A stretch of DNA of 64,000 nt from Saprospiraceae bacterium (GTDB taxonomy: Bacteria > Bacteroidota > Bacteroidia > Chitinophagales > Saprospiraceae), in contig JADJLQ010000001.1 of assembly GCA_016709995.1 (NCBI GenBank), positions 1,770,001-1,834,000 of the forward strand, written 5' to 3'. The position numbers were made by a program, and so were the translations under genes. Positions within the stretch are counted from its first letter, which is position 1. The number at the start of each line of letters is the position of its first letter. Under the pieces are notes generated by a model. The model saw only the letters and a program-made list of their open reading frames with translations, was not told the origin of the DNA and did no database searches. Positions 16,921 through 25,548 of the stretch are shown here, piece by piece.

Positions 16921-18384
16921 ATGCAAATAGAGACTATAAAAACACTAGGAGATCTTAAAAAGTCTGGTTACAAGACCAAGCACATCAAAGATGAAATGCG
17001 TGACAATCTCATCGCTGCCTTAAAAAACAAAGTCAATATCTTTGAAGGTATCCACGGATTTGATGATACGGTGATACCGGATTTGGAGCGGGCGATTCTG
17101 TCGAGGCACCATATTTTACTTTTGGGACTGAGAGGACAGGCTAAAACCCGATTGGCCAGGCTATTGGTCAGGCTATTGGATGAATATATCCCTGTAGTAG
17201 AAGGCAGTGAGATCAATGACGACCCGCTGATGCCTCTCTCCCCTCATGCAAAGGAAAGAATCAAAGTCCTCGGTGATGAGACTCTGATAGAATGGCTGCA
17301 TCGGGATGAACGATATGTGGAAAAATTAGCTACGCCGGATGTGAGTGTAGCCGACATCATTGGAGATGTGGATCCGATCAAAGCTGCCACCCTCAAACTA
17401 CCTTATGCAGATGAAAGAGTGATCCATTATGGTATGATCCCGAGAGCCAATCGATCGATCTTCGTGATCAATGAGCTACCTGACTTGCAGCCCCGCATCC
17501 AGGTATCTCTTTTCAATATCCTGCAGGAAGGTGACCTCCAGATCCGGGGATTTAAAGTGCGGCTTCCCCTGGACATTCTGTTCTTATTCACTGCCAATCC
17601 TGAGGACTATACTAATCGGGGCAGTATCATCACTCCACTTAAAGATCGTATAGATAGCCAGATCATCACCCATTACCCACTGGATATGGAGACGGCTATG
17701 AAAATCACCGCTCAGGAATCGAGAGTAAAACCTGAAGAAAAAAATATCATTGTACCCCAGATGCTCAAAGTACTGCTCGAGCAAATCTCTTTCGAAGCAC
17801 GGACCAGCGAATTGGTGGATATCAATAGTGGTGTATCTGCCAGGCTTGGTATCAGCGCTTACGAAAACCTGGTGAGTGCGGTAGAGCTACGCATGCTAAA
17901 AAACAATGAGTCCTCCGGAGTAGCCCGCATCTCCGATTTTGTGGGAGTACTCCCTGCCATCACCGGCAAAGTAGAACTGGTCTACGAAGGAGAACAACTC
18001 GGCCCATATAAAGTAGCCTTCGAACTTTTAAACAAAGCTATTAAAACGGAATTTCTCAAATACTTCCCTCATCCGGAGAAATTGAAGAAAAATGACAGGG
18101 ACCCCTATGGAATCATCAAAGCCTGGTTTGCCGGCGAACACGATCTCAAAATGGCAGTAGATGCTACTCAACACGAGTATGAAGATTCATTAGCGCAGGT
18201 ATCAGGCTTAGAAAGATTGCTGGCGAAAGCAGCAGAGGTAGCTGATGAAGAAAAATATGTGTACAAAGAATTGGTCTTACATGGACTGGCATCCTTTAAT
18301 ATTTTGAACAAAGAATTGCATCAGACCAGGATCGAATTCAGCGACCTATTGGGAGACATGGGCATCGAAGACCTGGAAGATTAA
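16921..18384 (+). CDS. MoxR/magnesium-chelatase-I-like AAA+ ATPase
   Basis: A 487-residue ATPase. The Walker A motif is GLRGQAKT (residues 69-76), a G-x-x-G-x-x-K-T form used by BchI/MoxR-type proteins; a Walker B-like SIFVINELPDL follows, then the conserved FNILQEGDLQIRGF and LFTANPEDYTNRGSI (sensor region). The C-terminal ~170 residues are helical. It should form rings that drive, with its vWA partner, ATP-dependent remodelling of a client, as in BchI/BchD or RavA/ViaA. No chelatase H subunit is nearby, so chlorophyll or cobalamin synthesis is unlikely here. It is known in databases also as a sigma-54-interacting-like regulator, a name the sequence does not support because no DNA-binding domain is evident. 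Confidence 0.87.
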   Translation: MQIETIKTLGDLKKSGYKTKHIKDEMRDNLIAALKNKVNIFEGIHGFDDTVIPDLERAILSRHHILLLGLRGQAKTRLARLLVRLLDEYIPVVEGSEINDDPLMPLSPHAKERIKVLGDETLIEWLHRDERYVEKLATPDVSVADIIGDVDPIKAATLKLPYADERVIHYGMIPRANRSIFVINELPDLQPRIQVSLFNILQEGDLQIRGFKVRLPLDILFLFTANPEDYTNRGSIITPLKDRIDSQIITHYPLDMETAMKITAQESRVKPEEKNIIVPQMLKVLLEQISFEARTSELVDINSGVSARLGISAYENLVSAVELRMLKNNESSGVARISDFVGVLPAITGKVELVYEGEQLGPYKVAFELLNKAIKTEFLKYFPHPEKLKKNDRDPYGIIKAWFAGEHDLKMAVDATQHEYEDSLAQVSGLERLLAKAAEVADEEKYVYKELVLHGLASFNILNKELHQTRIEFSDLLGDMGIEDLED

Positions 18385-18594
18385 AGTAAAATCCTACATC
18401 TTGCATCAGTTTGAAGAGAATTTCTTTGCAGATCTAAACTCCTTTTATGTCCTTTTTTAACCGAAGGGCAAGTGCGGGGGCATGCTTATATGATTTTAAA
18501 CACTAACTTTATGGTGGATGGCAACTAGAAGTATAGGTTAAGATTACACTGAAATTGCCTGACTTTTAACCAGGACATGTTCTTAAAATAAATT

Positions 18595-19158
18595 ATGACG
18601 CTTTACATCAAATATATGGTCAGCCTTCGATGTAAACTGCTCGTAAAAGATGAATTGACAAAAATAGGGTTGCCCCATGCTATCGTGGATCTTGGCACGG
18701 TAGAATTATTGAAAGATCTGACGGAGCCACAACATGAATTGCTAAAAACAAACCTGTTGCGATCAGGACTCGAATTACTTGATGACAAAAAAAGCATTCT
18801 GATCGAAAAGATAAAAAATGTCATCATCGAAATGATTCATTATTCTGATGAGATACCCCAGGTCAATTATTCAAATTATATCAGCGAAAAACTTGGATAC
18901 GACTATACCTACCTGGCCAATACATTTTCTGAAGTCAAAGGCATCACTATCCAACAATTTATCATCATTCACAAGATCGAGCGCGTCAAAGAATTATTGT
19001 TATACGAAGAGTTGACTTTAACAGAGATTGCCTATCAGCTACACTATAGTAGCGTAGCTCATCTCTCCAACCAGTTTAAGAAAATCACCGGACTCACACC
19101 CACCTATTTTAAAAATCTAGGAAAAAAAAGGAAAAACAACCTGGAAAATATAGGGTGA
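18595..19158 (+). CDS. AraC family transcriptional regulator with small N-terminal domain
   Basis: A 187-residue protein. The last ~85 residues contain the two helix-turn-helix units of AraC proteins: YISEKLGYDYTYLANTFSEVKGITIQQFI and LTEIAYQLHYSSVAHLSNQFKKITGLTPTYF patterns are clear. The N-terminal ~75 residues (LRCKLLVKDELTKIGL, then LGTVELLKD) are not a cupin sensor but a short alpha/beta module known from a Bacteroidota subgroup, possibly binding a metal or small ligand (inference). It converges on a decayed cupin gene that ends six bases after its stop. No autoregulatory site could be assigned. Confidence 0.88.
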   Translation: MTLYIKYMVSLRCKLLVKDELTKIGLPHAIVDLGTVELLKDLTEPQHELLKTNLLRSGLELLDDKKSILIEKIKNVIIEMIHYSDEIPQVNYSNYISEKLGYDYTYLANTFSEVKGITIQQFIIIHKIERVKELLLYEELTLTEIAYQLHYSSVAHLSNQFKKITGLTPTYFKNLGKKRKNNLENIG

Positions 19159-19163
19159 CAACC

Positions 19164-19506
19164 TTATTCATATCCGCTTTTAATCAAAGTAAGTATTATT
19201 TTAAATCGTCTATTTGGCTTAATGTGGAAAGGTGCATGGGCTGGTACCAGAATGGACTGACCAGTTTTCAGAAGAATAGATGCACCTGAAATGACAAGTT
19301 TCTGCACTTCCATCTATAAATTGCATAAAATGATCAAAAGGAGAAGATTTTTCTAACAAACCTTGCCCCTGATCAAAAGCCATGATACCTTACAGTGGCG
19401 GATGTTTTTTTAATATGGTTTTCGTCACCACATCATTAGTTACATATTCGAGAATTTCACTTGTTATATACTCTTGCGCCTTCAATATTTCGTTCATATC
19501 GGTCAT
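19164..19506 (-). pseudogene. Cupin-domain protein, broken by three frame changes
   Basis: Read on the minus strand from the ATG at 19506, three consecutive pieces in different frames make one ~113-residue cupin. Piece 1 is MTDMNEILKAQEYITSEILE followed by YVTNDVVTKTILKK. Piece 2 is IMAFDQGQGLLEKSSPFDHF and then MQFIDGSAE. Piece 3 is LVISGASILLKTGQSILVPA, then HAPFHIKPNRRFKI to the stop at 19164. These follow the usual order of small Bacteroidota cupins: VVSKTIL, FDxGQGLSEH, PFD, GxAxxxISG, GxxIxxPAxxPH, RFKMLLT. Frame changes fall near a seven-T run (19405-19411), near 19385-19392 and near a T-run at 19299-19301. In piece 2 the histidine expected after GLSE is lysine. Either a recently dead gene or a stretch of sequence errors. 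Confidence 0.75.
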
Positions 19507-19720
19507 CTATATTAATTGACCTTATTTGAGAGGTTTCAATATTGCATTGTTTGTAATAAATCTTGAGTCCAATTCAATCAACATCTAAGTAATGAATCGA
19601 AAAGGGTGATATCAACCACCCATATACCTTGAGCATATACTTGTGTACAAAAGGTAACACGAATCCAGCCCTTAACCTCAAAGATTAAAGGATTCAAAAA
19701 AGGGGAAATCAGTTCAAAAA

Positions 19721-19906
19721 TTAGAGCGCATCTATCATTTTATGCATTTCCTCTTTTTCCATGCCCAGGGTTACTTGAAGCTTTGTAAACATTTCACTTT
19801 TTTTGCCATCCACAAATTCAAAATCTGCCTCCGTCAGGTTTGAATATTTCTTCTTAAGCTTACTCTTCTGTTCGATCCAATTGCCTTTGATTCTAACTAC
19901 CTTCAT
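19721..19906 (-). CDS. CsbD-like small stress protein
   Basis: A 61-residue protein that carries the CsbD pattern: GNWIEQKSKLKKKY near the start, NLTEADFEFVDGK in the middle and an LQVTLGMEKEE ending. CsbD proteins are small, abundant and induced by general stress in bacteria; their molecular activity is not established. No signal peptide. It is the downstream member of three small minus-strand genes (this one, an eRF1-like gene and a basic small protein), separated by ~140 bases from its neighbour. The 214 bases between its stop and the cupin remnant hold nothing I can recognise. Confidence 0.75.
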   Translation of the reverse strand: MKVVRIKGNWIEQKSKLKKKYSNLTEADFEFVDGKKSEMFTKLQVTLGMEKEEMHKMIDAL

Positions 19907-20046
19907 AAAAAAACCTATTTTAAAATAAAAAATTGACAGTTTACTGAGCCGAGTTCTCCAAGCTGGTCATCTATCTCCCTAAAAAGAAATAGAAAACGAC
20001 ACGATCCATCGCCTCTTAAAATAACGATGAGTTGCTACTCTACCTG

Positions 20047-20424
20047 CTATTTAAAATAAGTCTTTATCACAGCTCTCTCTTGTTTGTCCGATAAAGGACC
20101 TGAATTTTGTATATTGAATTTGATATTAGCATAGAGCTGGTCATCTTTCAATAAATTAAATAATTCAGTCTTTGCTTCAGCAGGCCCAAATAACAAAACA
20201 TCATTGAACTCGAGAATTTCCCGAGCAATACTTTTGTAAAACTCAGTTTGTAAAGGCTGTTCCATATTGTGCAAACTGCTTTCTCCTTTTACGAGATGCG
20301 ATTTAGCAGGTTTCTCGATTTCGTCAGAATCAACATTCGCGATCTCGACGACTTCGCGATGATATTCTTTCAAATGAGCATGAGCATTATCCATCCAAAT
20401 TCCTAATCTTTTACGTGACTTCAT
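20047..20424 (-). CDS. Small eRF1/host-attachment-like protein
   Basis: A 125-residue cytoplasmic protein. It starts with a short strand (RLGIWMDNAHAHL) and ends with EFYKSIAREILEFNDVLLFG followed by PAEAKTELFNLL and a final strand/helix unit with SDKQ and KTYF. This matches the pattern of small bacterial proteins annotated as translational machinery or baeRF-like, in which a peptide-release-factor domain 3 type core has a GPxxAKxEL motif. Their function is not known experimentally; a link to stress or ribosome rescue is only suggested by the fold. It sits between a CsbD-like gene and a small basic protein gene, all on the minus strand. Confidence 0.6.
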   Translation of the reverse strand: MKSRKRLGIWMDNAHAHLKEYHREVVEIANVDSDEIEKPAKSHLVKGESSLHNMEQPLQTEFYKSIAREILEFNDVLLFGPAEAKTELFNLLKDDQLYANIKFNIQNSGPLSDKQERAVIKTYFK

Positions 20425-20470
20425 ATTTTACTGATATATATTTAAAAATTAATCCTGACCGAATAAATAA

Positions 20471-20668
20471 TCACCTCCTGGAGACTATTCGATGTAAGTC
20501 AGGTTGCGTGTTATGATTTGCCTTTTTCGGGGCAACAGGTTTGGCGGGATTAATCGCATTTAGAGGTGTAACGTTATTTCTGCTACCCTTCTTACCGGAT
20601 TGATAATCAGAGGCTACTTTAACTGCCCCAGCGCCTTTTTTCTTCTTGATTCCATTATCTCTTGACAT
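20471..20668 (-). CDS. Small basic protein, Bacteroidota-type, unknown function
   Basis: A 65-residue, lysine-rich protein starting at the ATG at 20668; a longer in-frame start at 20737 adds a segment with no resemblance to relatives. The core is KKKKGAGAVKVASDYQSGKK, a pattern I associate with short basic proteins found near stress genes in Bacteroidota. The rest is low in secondary structure, and a nucleic-acid-binding role is a guess based on charge. It lies 46 bases upstream of the eRF1-like gene and is probably co-transcribed with it. Confidence 0.55.
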   Translation of the reverse strand: MSRDNGIKKKKGAGAVKVASDYQSGKKGSRNNVTPLNAINPAKPVAPKKANHNTQPDLHRIVSRR

Positions 20669-20848
20669 TTTGGTTAAAAATTTACCAACGATCGAACGAT
20701 CGCAGAAAAGCAAAGTTGCAGCTTTTAAACCGACCAAGTGTTACATCAAACCAGATATATGTTACATAATTCACACATATTTATATTCAACCGACCCAAA
20801 AAGGTAATTTCTAACTGCTGAAGCGATTATTATAAGCCTACCAACAGA

Positions 20849-21520
20849 TCAAATCCAGTCAATGGACTTACCGACCATCACGTGTTTGAGTTCTTGCTCC
20901 AACAGATGAAAGTCATCTTTATCAACAGATTTCAAGAATCGTCCTTCATCCAAAAGGTGAATATGATCACAAGTATCCTCCAAAGAACTAAAAATATGCG
21001 ATGATAGAATCACCGTTTTGCCTAAAGACCTCAATCGCAGTATAATTTCATTGATGAGGATATTACTCTGGATGTCCACCCCATTAAATGGCTCATCAAG
21101 AATAAATACCTGATTGTTTTGCATTAATAGTGCAGATAAAGCCAATTTTTTTTTCATCCCGGTAGAATAAGTATCTGCATATTGATCTAAGGGTAGTTCA
21201 AAAATGTTTTTTACATCAAAATCCGCCACCTTCAGATCTCGTGCGTTTAATAATAATCGCAGATATTCTCTTCCTGTGATTTTTGACAAAAAGTAAGGGT
21301 CTGTGGGTAGATAACCCAGGTAATCTTTTAATGGATGGAGATCACTTTGTATAGTACCCCTGTAGGCTTCCAGCCCGGCAATACATTTAAAAAAAGTTGT
21401 TTTTCCAGCGCCGTTTTTGCCTACAATACCATGGATCACTCCTGGCTGGAACTCAATAGATATATTATTCAAAACCTCTTTAGATCCATAGGTTTTGTAC
21501 AGATGTTGGATAGAGATCAA
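20849..21520 (-). CDS. ABC transporter ATP-binding protein
   Basis: A 223-residue nucleotide-binding subunit. Walker A is GKNGAGKTT near residue 35, the ABC signature is the variant YSTGMKKKL, Walker B is VFILDEP and the H-loop is LSSHIF. The variant signature and short length are typical of ABC-2-type exporters and of bacteriocin or lantibiotic-immunity-like transporters. Its start overlaps the stop of the membrane-protein gene upstream by four bases, so the two form a translationally coupled transporter. Substrate unknown. Confidence 0.9.
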   Translation of the reverse strand: MISIQHLYKTYGSKEVLNNISIEFQPGVIHGIVGKNGAGKTTFFKCIAGLEAYRGTIQSDLHPLKDYLGYLPTDPYFLSKITGREYLRLLLNARDLKVADFDVKNIFELPLDQYADTYSTGMKKKLALSALLMQNNQVFILDEPFNGVDIQSNILINEIILRLRSLGKTVILSSHIFSSLEDTCDHIHLLDEGRFLKSVDKDDFHLLEQELKHVMVGKSIDWI

Positions 21521-22434
21521 GGCAGGATTGATTTAAGTCGTTTGACAGATTGAAGAAAGAAATATGGTATGATGAATATCAGTAAAGGGGGCAAAACCAA
21601 AGTCATGCCAATCAAAACAGCTTGCGGAACATTTGGTTTTAGAGGATACAAGGCGTATTTGCCCATCAATATGAGTATGAGATATAAAAGCCCCAAAATC
21701 TGAAAGGCTAGCAAAGCGTTCAAATTTTTAGGATAAAATAAAATAAGACTGGTGAAAATAGGAAGACAAAGTAAACTGCAACTGGCCATCGCCACTTTTA
21801 ATTTGTGCATTAAAAATCCTTTTGAATCTAACCGGTGTATCCAAATATAAAAATCATCCTCCAGCTCAAAATAATAACTTGAGCATATCATTATAATAAG
21901 CATCAAAGAAAACACACCAAGATTAAAATTATCGACCTTAATACCCATAATGGTTAAAAAATAAGCCAATACAATGATCAGAAACGAGTTCCTGAATCCA
22001 ACGGTGAATTCAAAGGGGTAGGCCGAAAAAGGAGTTATCAGTGTATGCGACTCCTTTGCAGACAATGTGACGACTGAAATCAGGCTGGCCAGGATCAATA
22101 CGAGTAGCGCTGACCAATATGCTCGATACCATAATAAAATCAAACTAAAAGGCAAGGCCAGAATGAGATTTTCTACCAGTCTCAGCACCCTATATTTTTC
22201 AAAGGAAAATATGGTTTTTAGAAAAGTATTGCGCTTTGAATGCCCTAACAGGGAGATTACATATAGCGATACCAGGACAATAAAATAGGCAGCATACGGA
22301 GTCCGGCTGAATAAAACGGCTGAACCACCAATAAACAGTAGCGGTAAAACAATAAATGCAATTAGCGGCTGGAGACCAAATTCACTCAAATTTCTTTGGA
22401 GCATTCTGAATTGTAATTCAAAATAATACTTCAT
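21517..22434 (-). CDS. ABC transporter membrane subunit (ABC-2-like)
   Basis: A 305-residue membrane protein with about seven to eight hydrophobic segments and no other domain. Family assignment rests on its partner: its stop overlaps the ATP-binding gene by four bases (ATGA). The N-terminus MKYYFELQFRMLQRNLSEFG is the amphipathic pre-membrane helix seen in ABC-2-type permeases. With the ATPase it should form a homodimeric export system. No third component or substrate gene is adjacent, and the downstream stress genes are on the same strand but separated by ~180 bases. Confidence 0.78.
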   Translation of the reverse strand: MKYYFELQFRMLQRNLSEFGLQPLIAFIVLPLLFIGGSAVLFSRTPYAAYFIVLVSLYVISLLGHSKRNTFLKTIFSFEKYRVLRLVENLILALPFSLILLWYRAYWSALLVLILASLISVVTLSAKESHTLITPFSAYPFEFTVGFRNSFLIIVLAYFLTIMGIKVDNFNLGVFSLMLIIMICSSYYFELEDDFYIWIHRLDSKGFLMHKLKVAMASCSLLCLPIFTSLILFYPKNLNALLAFQILGLLYLILILMGKYALYPLKPNVPQAVLIGMTLVLPPLLIFIIPYFFLQSVKRLKSILP

Positions 22435-22506
22435 ATTCTACACTTCTACCGTCAATATGGAAAAACTAACAGATTGGCCTTCAAACCAACCTTGATGATC
22501 CAATAT

Positions 22507-23952
22507 TTATTCAAACCTCAGCTTATACACCACTGCTTGTTTGGCAGGATAGGCCGCATTCGACTTGATGAGGAGGCCGGAGGAGGATTGAGTCCACACA
22601 ACTTTACCGGAGCTGCCTAACATTTGAATGGATTTTATTTTTTGACCGGCCCCTGTAGCCAGGCTTTTTATATTCAAATCATGCACAGGATTGTCTAAGG
22701 AGATCATATACAGATCATCCCCTTTCTTAGTAAATCGGATATCGTCAGCTGTAAATGGTTGATCTTTGGCATCACTAAAAGATCCCCCCGCTACCTGGGT
22801 AGGTCCTTCTCCAAATATCTTCCATGGTCTCGTACCATAGATAGCTTCACCGTTGATGGTTAACCAGGCTCCGACTTCCAATAAAATTTTTTGCACTGCA
22901 TCCGGAATACTACCATCAGCTCTGGGTCCGATATTCAATAATAAATGTCCATTTTTACTGACGATGTCTACCAGATTATTGACAAGGTATTTGGATGATT
23001 TAAAGCTATCATTTTCGATATATCCCCAGGATTTATACCCTACTGCATCATCAGTCTGCCAGGGCTGCTCCCGGATACCGGTGAGTTTGCCCCGCTCGAT
23101 GTCCAGGATGGCAGCTTTGTCCGGAAATGATTCGTGTTTATAATTGATCACCACTTCTTTATTCCATTCGATACCTTTATTGTAGTAATAGGAAGCAAAG
23201 CTTTTTCTGTAAGGCTCCATAGCAGCTTGTTCGATCCACCAATCAAACCAAAAAAGCTGCGGATGATAATTGTCGATGAGTTCGATATTGCGTAGGAGCC
23301 AGTCATTCATATATTCAGGAGAAAGCGTTTCATTTTGGGCCCTGGCCGGACCGTAGAAATCATCAAACTTTCCACTGTTGACATCCGTATTGTATCGCTG
23401 GCCAGTATTCATAAACCACCAATGTTCTATCCGGTGTGAGGATAATCCGAATACAAGGCCGGCTTTTCGGGTGGCAACCGCCAGTTCCCCGATGATATCT
23501 CGTTTGGGTCCCATGTCGTAAGCATTCCATGTAGAAAGTGCTGTTTTGTACATGGCAAATCCGTCGTGATGCTCTGCTACCGGGACCACATATTTGAATC
23601 CTGACCTTTTGAATAAATCCACCCAGGCATCAGCATTAAATTTTTCGGCTTTAAACATCGGGATAAAATCTTTGTAACCAAAAGTATCCAGCGTACCGTA
23701 AGTCGCCAACTGGTGATTGTACTCTTTAGACCCTTTCATATACATATTGCGCGGGTACCATTCATTGCCAAAAGCCGGTACAGCATATACACCCCAGTGG
23801 ATAAATACTCCAAACTTGGCGTCTTCTACCCACTGAGCAGGTTTATAATTTTTTAGTGACTCCCAGGTAGGTTGATACCTGGCATTGACCTGGCCTGACA
23901 TCAAATGGCAACACCAAACGCCTACAATCACTGTAATGAGTATTTTTTTCAT
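22507..23952 (-). CDS. Alpha-L-fucosidase, glycoside hydrolase family 29
   Basis: A 481-residue secreted enzyme with a signal peptide (residues 1-20, MSG-Q cleavage). GH29 landmarks are KFGVFIHWGVYAVPAFGNEWY near residues 46-66, EHHDGFAMY near 127-135, and the nucleophile Asp237 in LFWFDWW. The C-terminal ~110 residues form the beta-sandwich domain. It should remove terminal L-fucose from glycans in the periplasm or outside the cell by a retaining mechanism. A TATATTTG box on the minus strand (23971-23978) lies 18 bases upstream of the start. No SusC/SusD pair or other glycosidase is nearby, so it is not part of a classical polysaccharide utilisation locus. Confidence 0.93.
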   Translation of the reverse strand: MKKILITVIVGVWCCHLMSGQVNARYQPTWESLKNYKPAQWVEDAKFGVFIHWGVYAVPAFGNEWYPRNMYMKGSKEYNHQLATYGTLDTFGYKDFIPMFKAEKFNADAWVDLFKRSGFKYVVPVAEHHDGFAMYKTALSTWNAYDMGPKRDIIGELAVATRKAGLVFGLSSHRIEHWWFMNTGQRYNTDVNSGKFDDFYGPARAQNETLSPEYMNDWLLRNIELIDNYHPQLFWFDWWIEQAAMEPYRKSFASYYYNKGIEWNKEVVINYKHESFPDKAAILDIERGKLTGIREQPWQTDDAVGYKSWGYIENDSFKSSKYLVNNLVDIVSKNGHLLLNIGPRADGSIPDAVQKILLEVGAWLTINGEAIYGTRPWKIFGEGPTQVAGGSFSDAKDQPFTADDIRFTKKGDDLYMISLDNPVHDLNIKSLATGAGQKIKSIQMLGSSGKVVWTQSSSGLLIKSNAAYPAKQAVVYKLRFE

Positions 23953-24079
23953 TTCTTCAAAGATTTATTTCAAATATACTACTTCAGATGTACAATAATG
24001 ATCCATGCATTCTAAGGAAAATCAAATTTCTTTTGATATATTTTACCAATTTTGAGTGATAATCCATTTCGCTAATCTT

Positions 24080-25408
24080 ATGTCCAAAAAAAATAAAAGC
24101 ATCTATCTCATCCTGTTTGGTGTTGCTTTGGCCCTCTTTTTTGGAGTACGCTTTGGATTGCAGTATGCATCTATCGGAGCTTCTTACGATGCCAAAATCG
24201 TTTGTTCGTGTATGTTCATTTCAGGGCGAGACTTCAGGAGTATCCAGTCTGAAGATTTGTATACAATACCATTTGCCCATATTGAGGTGGATACACTCCA
24301 TAAACTCGTCACGGCCGATATATACGGGTTAGCCAAAAGCCAGGCGATCTACCGACCCGGATTGGGATGTACTTTGCTCAATGAGGTCACCTCAAAAGAA
24401 CTTTTAGAACAATCACCTCCTGCACATACAACTGCCCCGGAAGATTCTTTTTACAACTATGAATCATTTCCAGCAAACATTGATTCTATCCGACTCCGTA
24501 AAGTTTTAGATACCGCCTTTATGGAACTTGATTCCACCGTAGTCAAAAGGACCAGGGCGATCGTCCTACTCTATCAAGGCAAACCCATAGTGGAACAATA
24601 TGCCCCCGGCATCACAGCTCAAACCCCCCTGATGGGATGGTCCATGACTAAAAGTGTCACCAATGCTTTGGTAGGCATCCTGGTCAAAGATGGAAAACTA
24701 ACTGCAGCAGATCCAGCACCAGTCGAAGAATGGAAAAATGATGCACGGCAAAAAATCACTTTGGATCATCTGTTGCGGATGACCAGTGGTCTCGATTTTG
24801 TTGAAGATTATTCCACGCCCAGTGATGCGACCAAAATGCTCTTTAGAGAAAAAGGGGCTGGTGCTTATGCTTTACAAAGTAAATTAAAGTCTACGCCGGG
24901 CACAGAATGGTATTATTCCAGTGGTACGACCAATATATTGCAGGAGATCATGCGAAGGCAGTTCCCTTCCCTTGAAGCGTATCAAGCCTTCCCGTATGTA
25001 AGGCTATTTGACAAAATTGGCATGAACAGTGCCGTACTCGAACCTGATGCATCCGGCACTTTCGTCGGGTCATCTTATATGTATGCCACTGCAAGGGACT
25101 GGGCCAGGTTCGGTCAATTATATTTACAAGATGGACTGTGGCAGGGTGAACAAATTTTGCCGCAGGGATGGGTACAATATTCATCAACCGAAACACCCCA
25201 CTCCCAGGGTACCTATGCTGCTCAGTTTTGGATCAATCATCAGGATCCTGAATTCCCGCAAGATGCCTTTTACGCGGATGGTTTTGAAGGGCAATATGTC
25301 ATAATCATACCCTCCAAAAAGATGGTGATCGTACGATTGGGTTGTACACAAGGCGATGGGTTTGATATAACGACCTTTGTAAAAGATGTTTTAAAGACTA
25401 TACATTAG
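24080..25408 (+). CDS. Membrane-anchored serine hydrolase (beta-lactamase class C / EstB type)
   Basis: A 442-residue protein starting at the ATG at 24080; a GTG eight codons upstream is possible. The N-terminus has a lysine-rich start followed by a single transmembrane helix (~residues 8-28). The catalytic S-x-x-K is Ser188-Met-Thr-Lys191 in GWSMTKS, the second element is YYSSG, and the third is the GFEGQ region near the C-terminus. Family members are esterases, D-aminopeptidases or penicillin-binding-like proteins; true beta-lactamase activity cannot be inferred. Faces the periplasm by topology. It stands alone, diverging from the fucosidase gene. Confidence 0.88.
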   Translation: MSKKNKSIYLILFGVALALFFGVRFGLQYASIGASYDAKIVCSCMFISGRDFRSIQSEDLYTIPFAHIEVDTLHKLVTADIYGLAKSQAIYRPGLGCTLLNEVTSKELLEQSPPAHTTAPEDSFYNYESFPANIDSIRLRKVLDTAFMELDSTVVKRTRAIVLLYQGKPIVEQYAPGITAQTPLMGWSMTKSVTNALVGILVKDGKLTAADPAPVEEWKNDARQKITLDHLLRMTSGLDFVEDYSTPSDATKMLFREKGAGAYALQSKLKSTPGTEWYYSSGTTNILQEIMRRQFPSLEAYQAFPYVRLFDKIGMNSAVLEPDASGTFVGSSYMYATARDWARFGQLYLQDGLWQGEQILPQGWVQYSSTETPHSQGTYAAQFWINHQDPEFPQDAFYADGFEGQYVIIIPSKKMVIVRLGCTQGDGFDITTFVKDVLKTIH

Positions 25409-25548
25409 ATGATAGGCGGAATAGGGGTTAGTGTGACTACGCCGGATTTTGAGAAATCCTTTTTGCATACGCATCAATACCTGGTTGAATGAGCAGAAAC
25501 TCAGATTTATCTATTTTAGCAAATTATTGGCTAGCTATATTGATTTAA

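Noticed and set aside
19721..20668. Small-gene row as a defence island
   Set aside because: No nuclease, reverse transcriptase, NTPase or membrane effector is present; all three proteins look like stress or housekeeping families.
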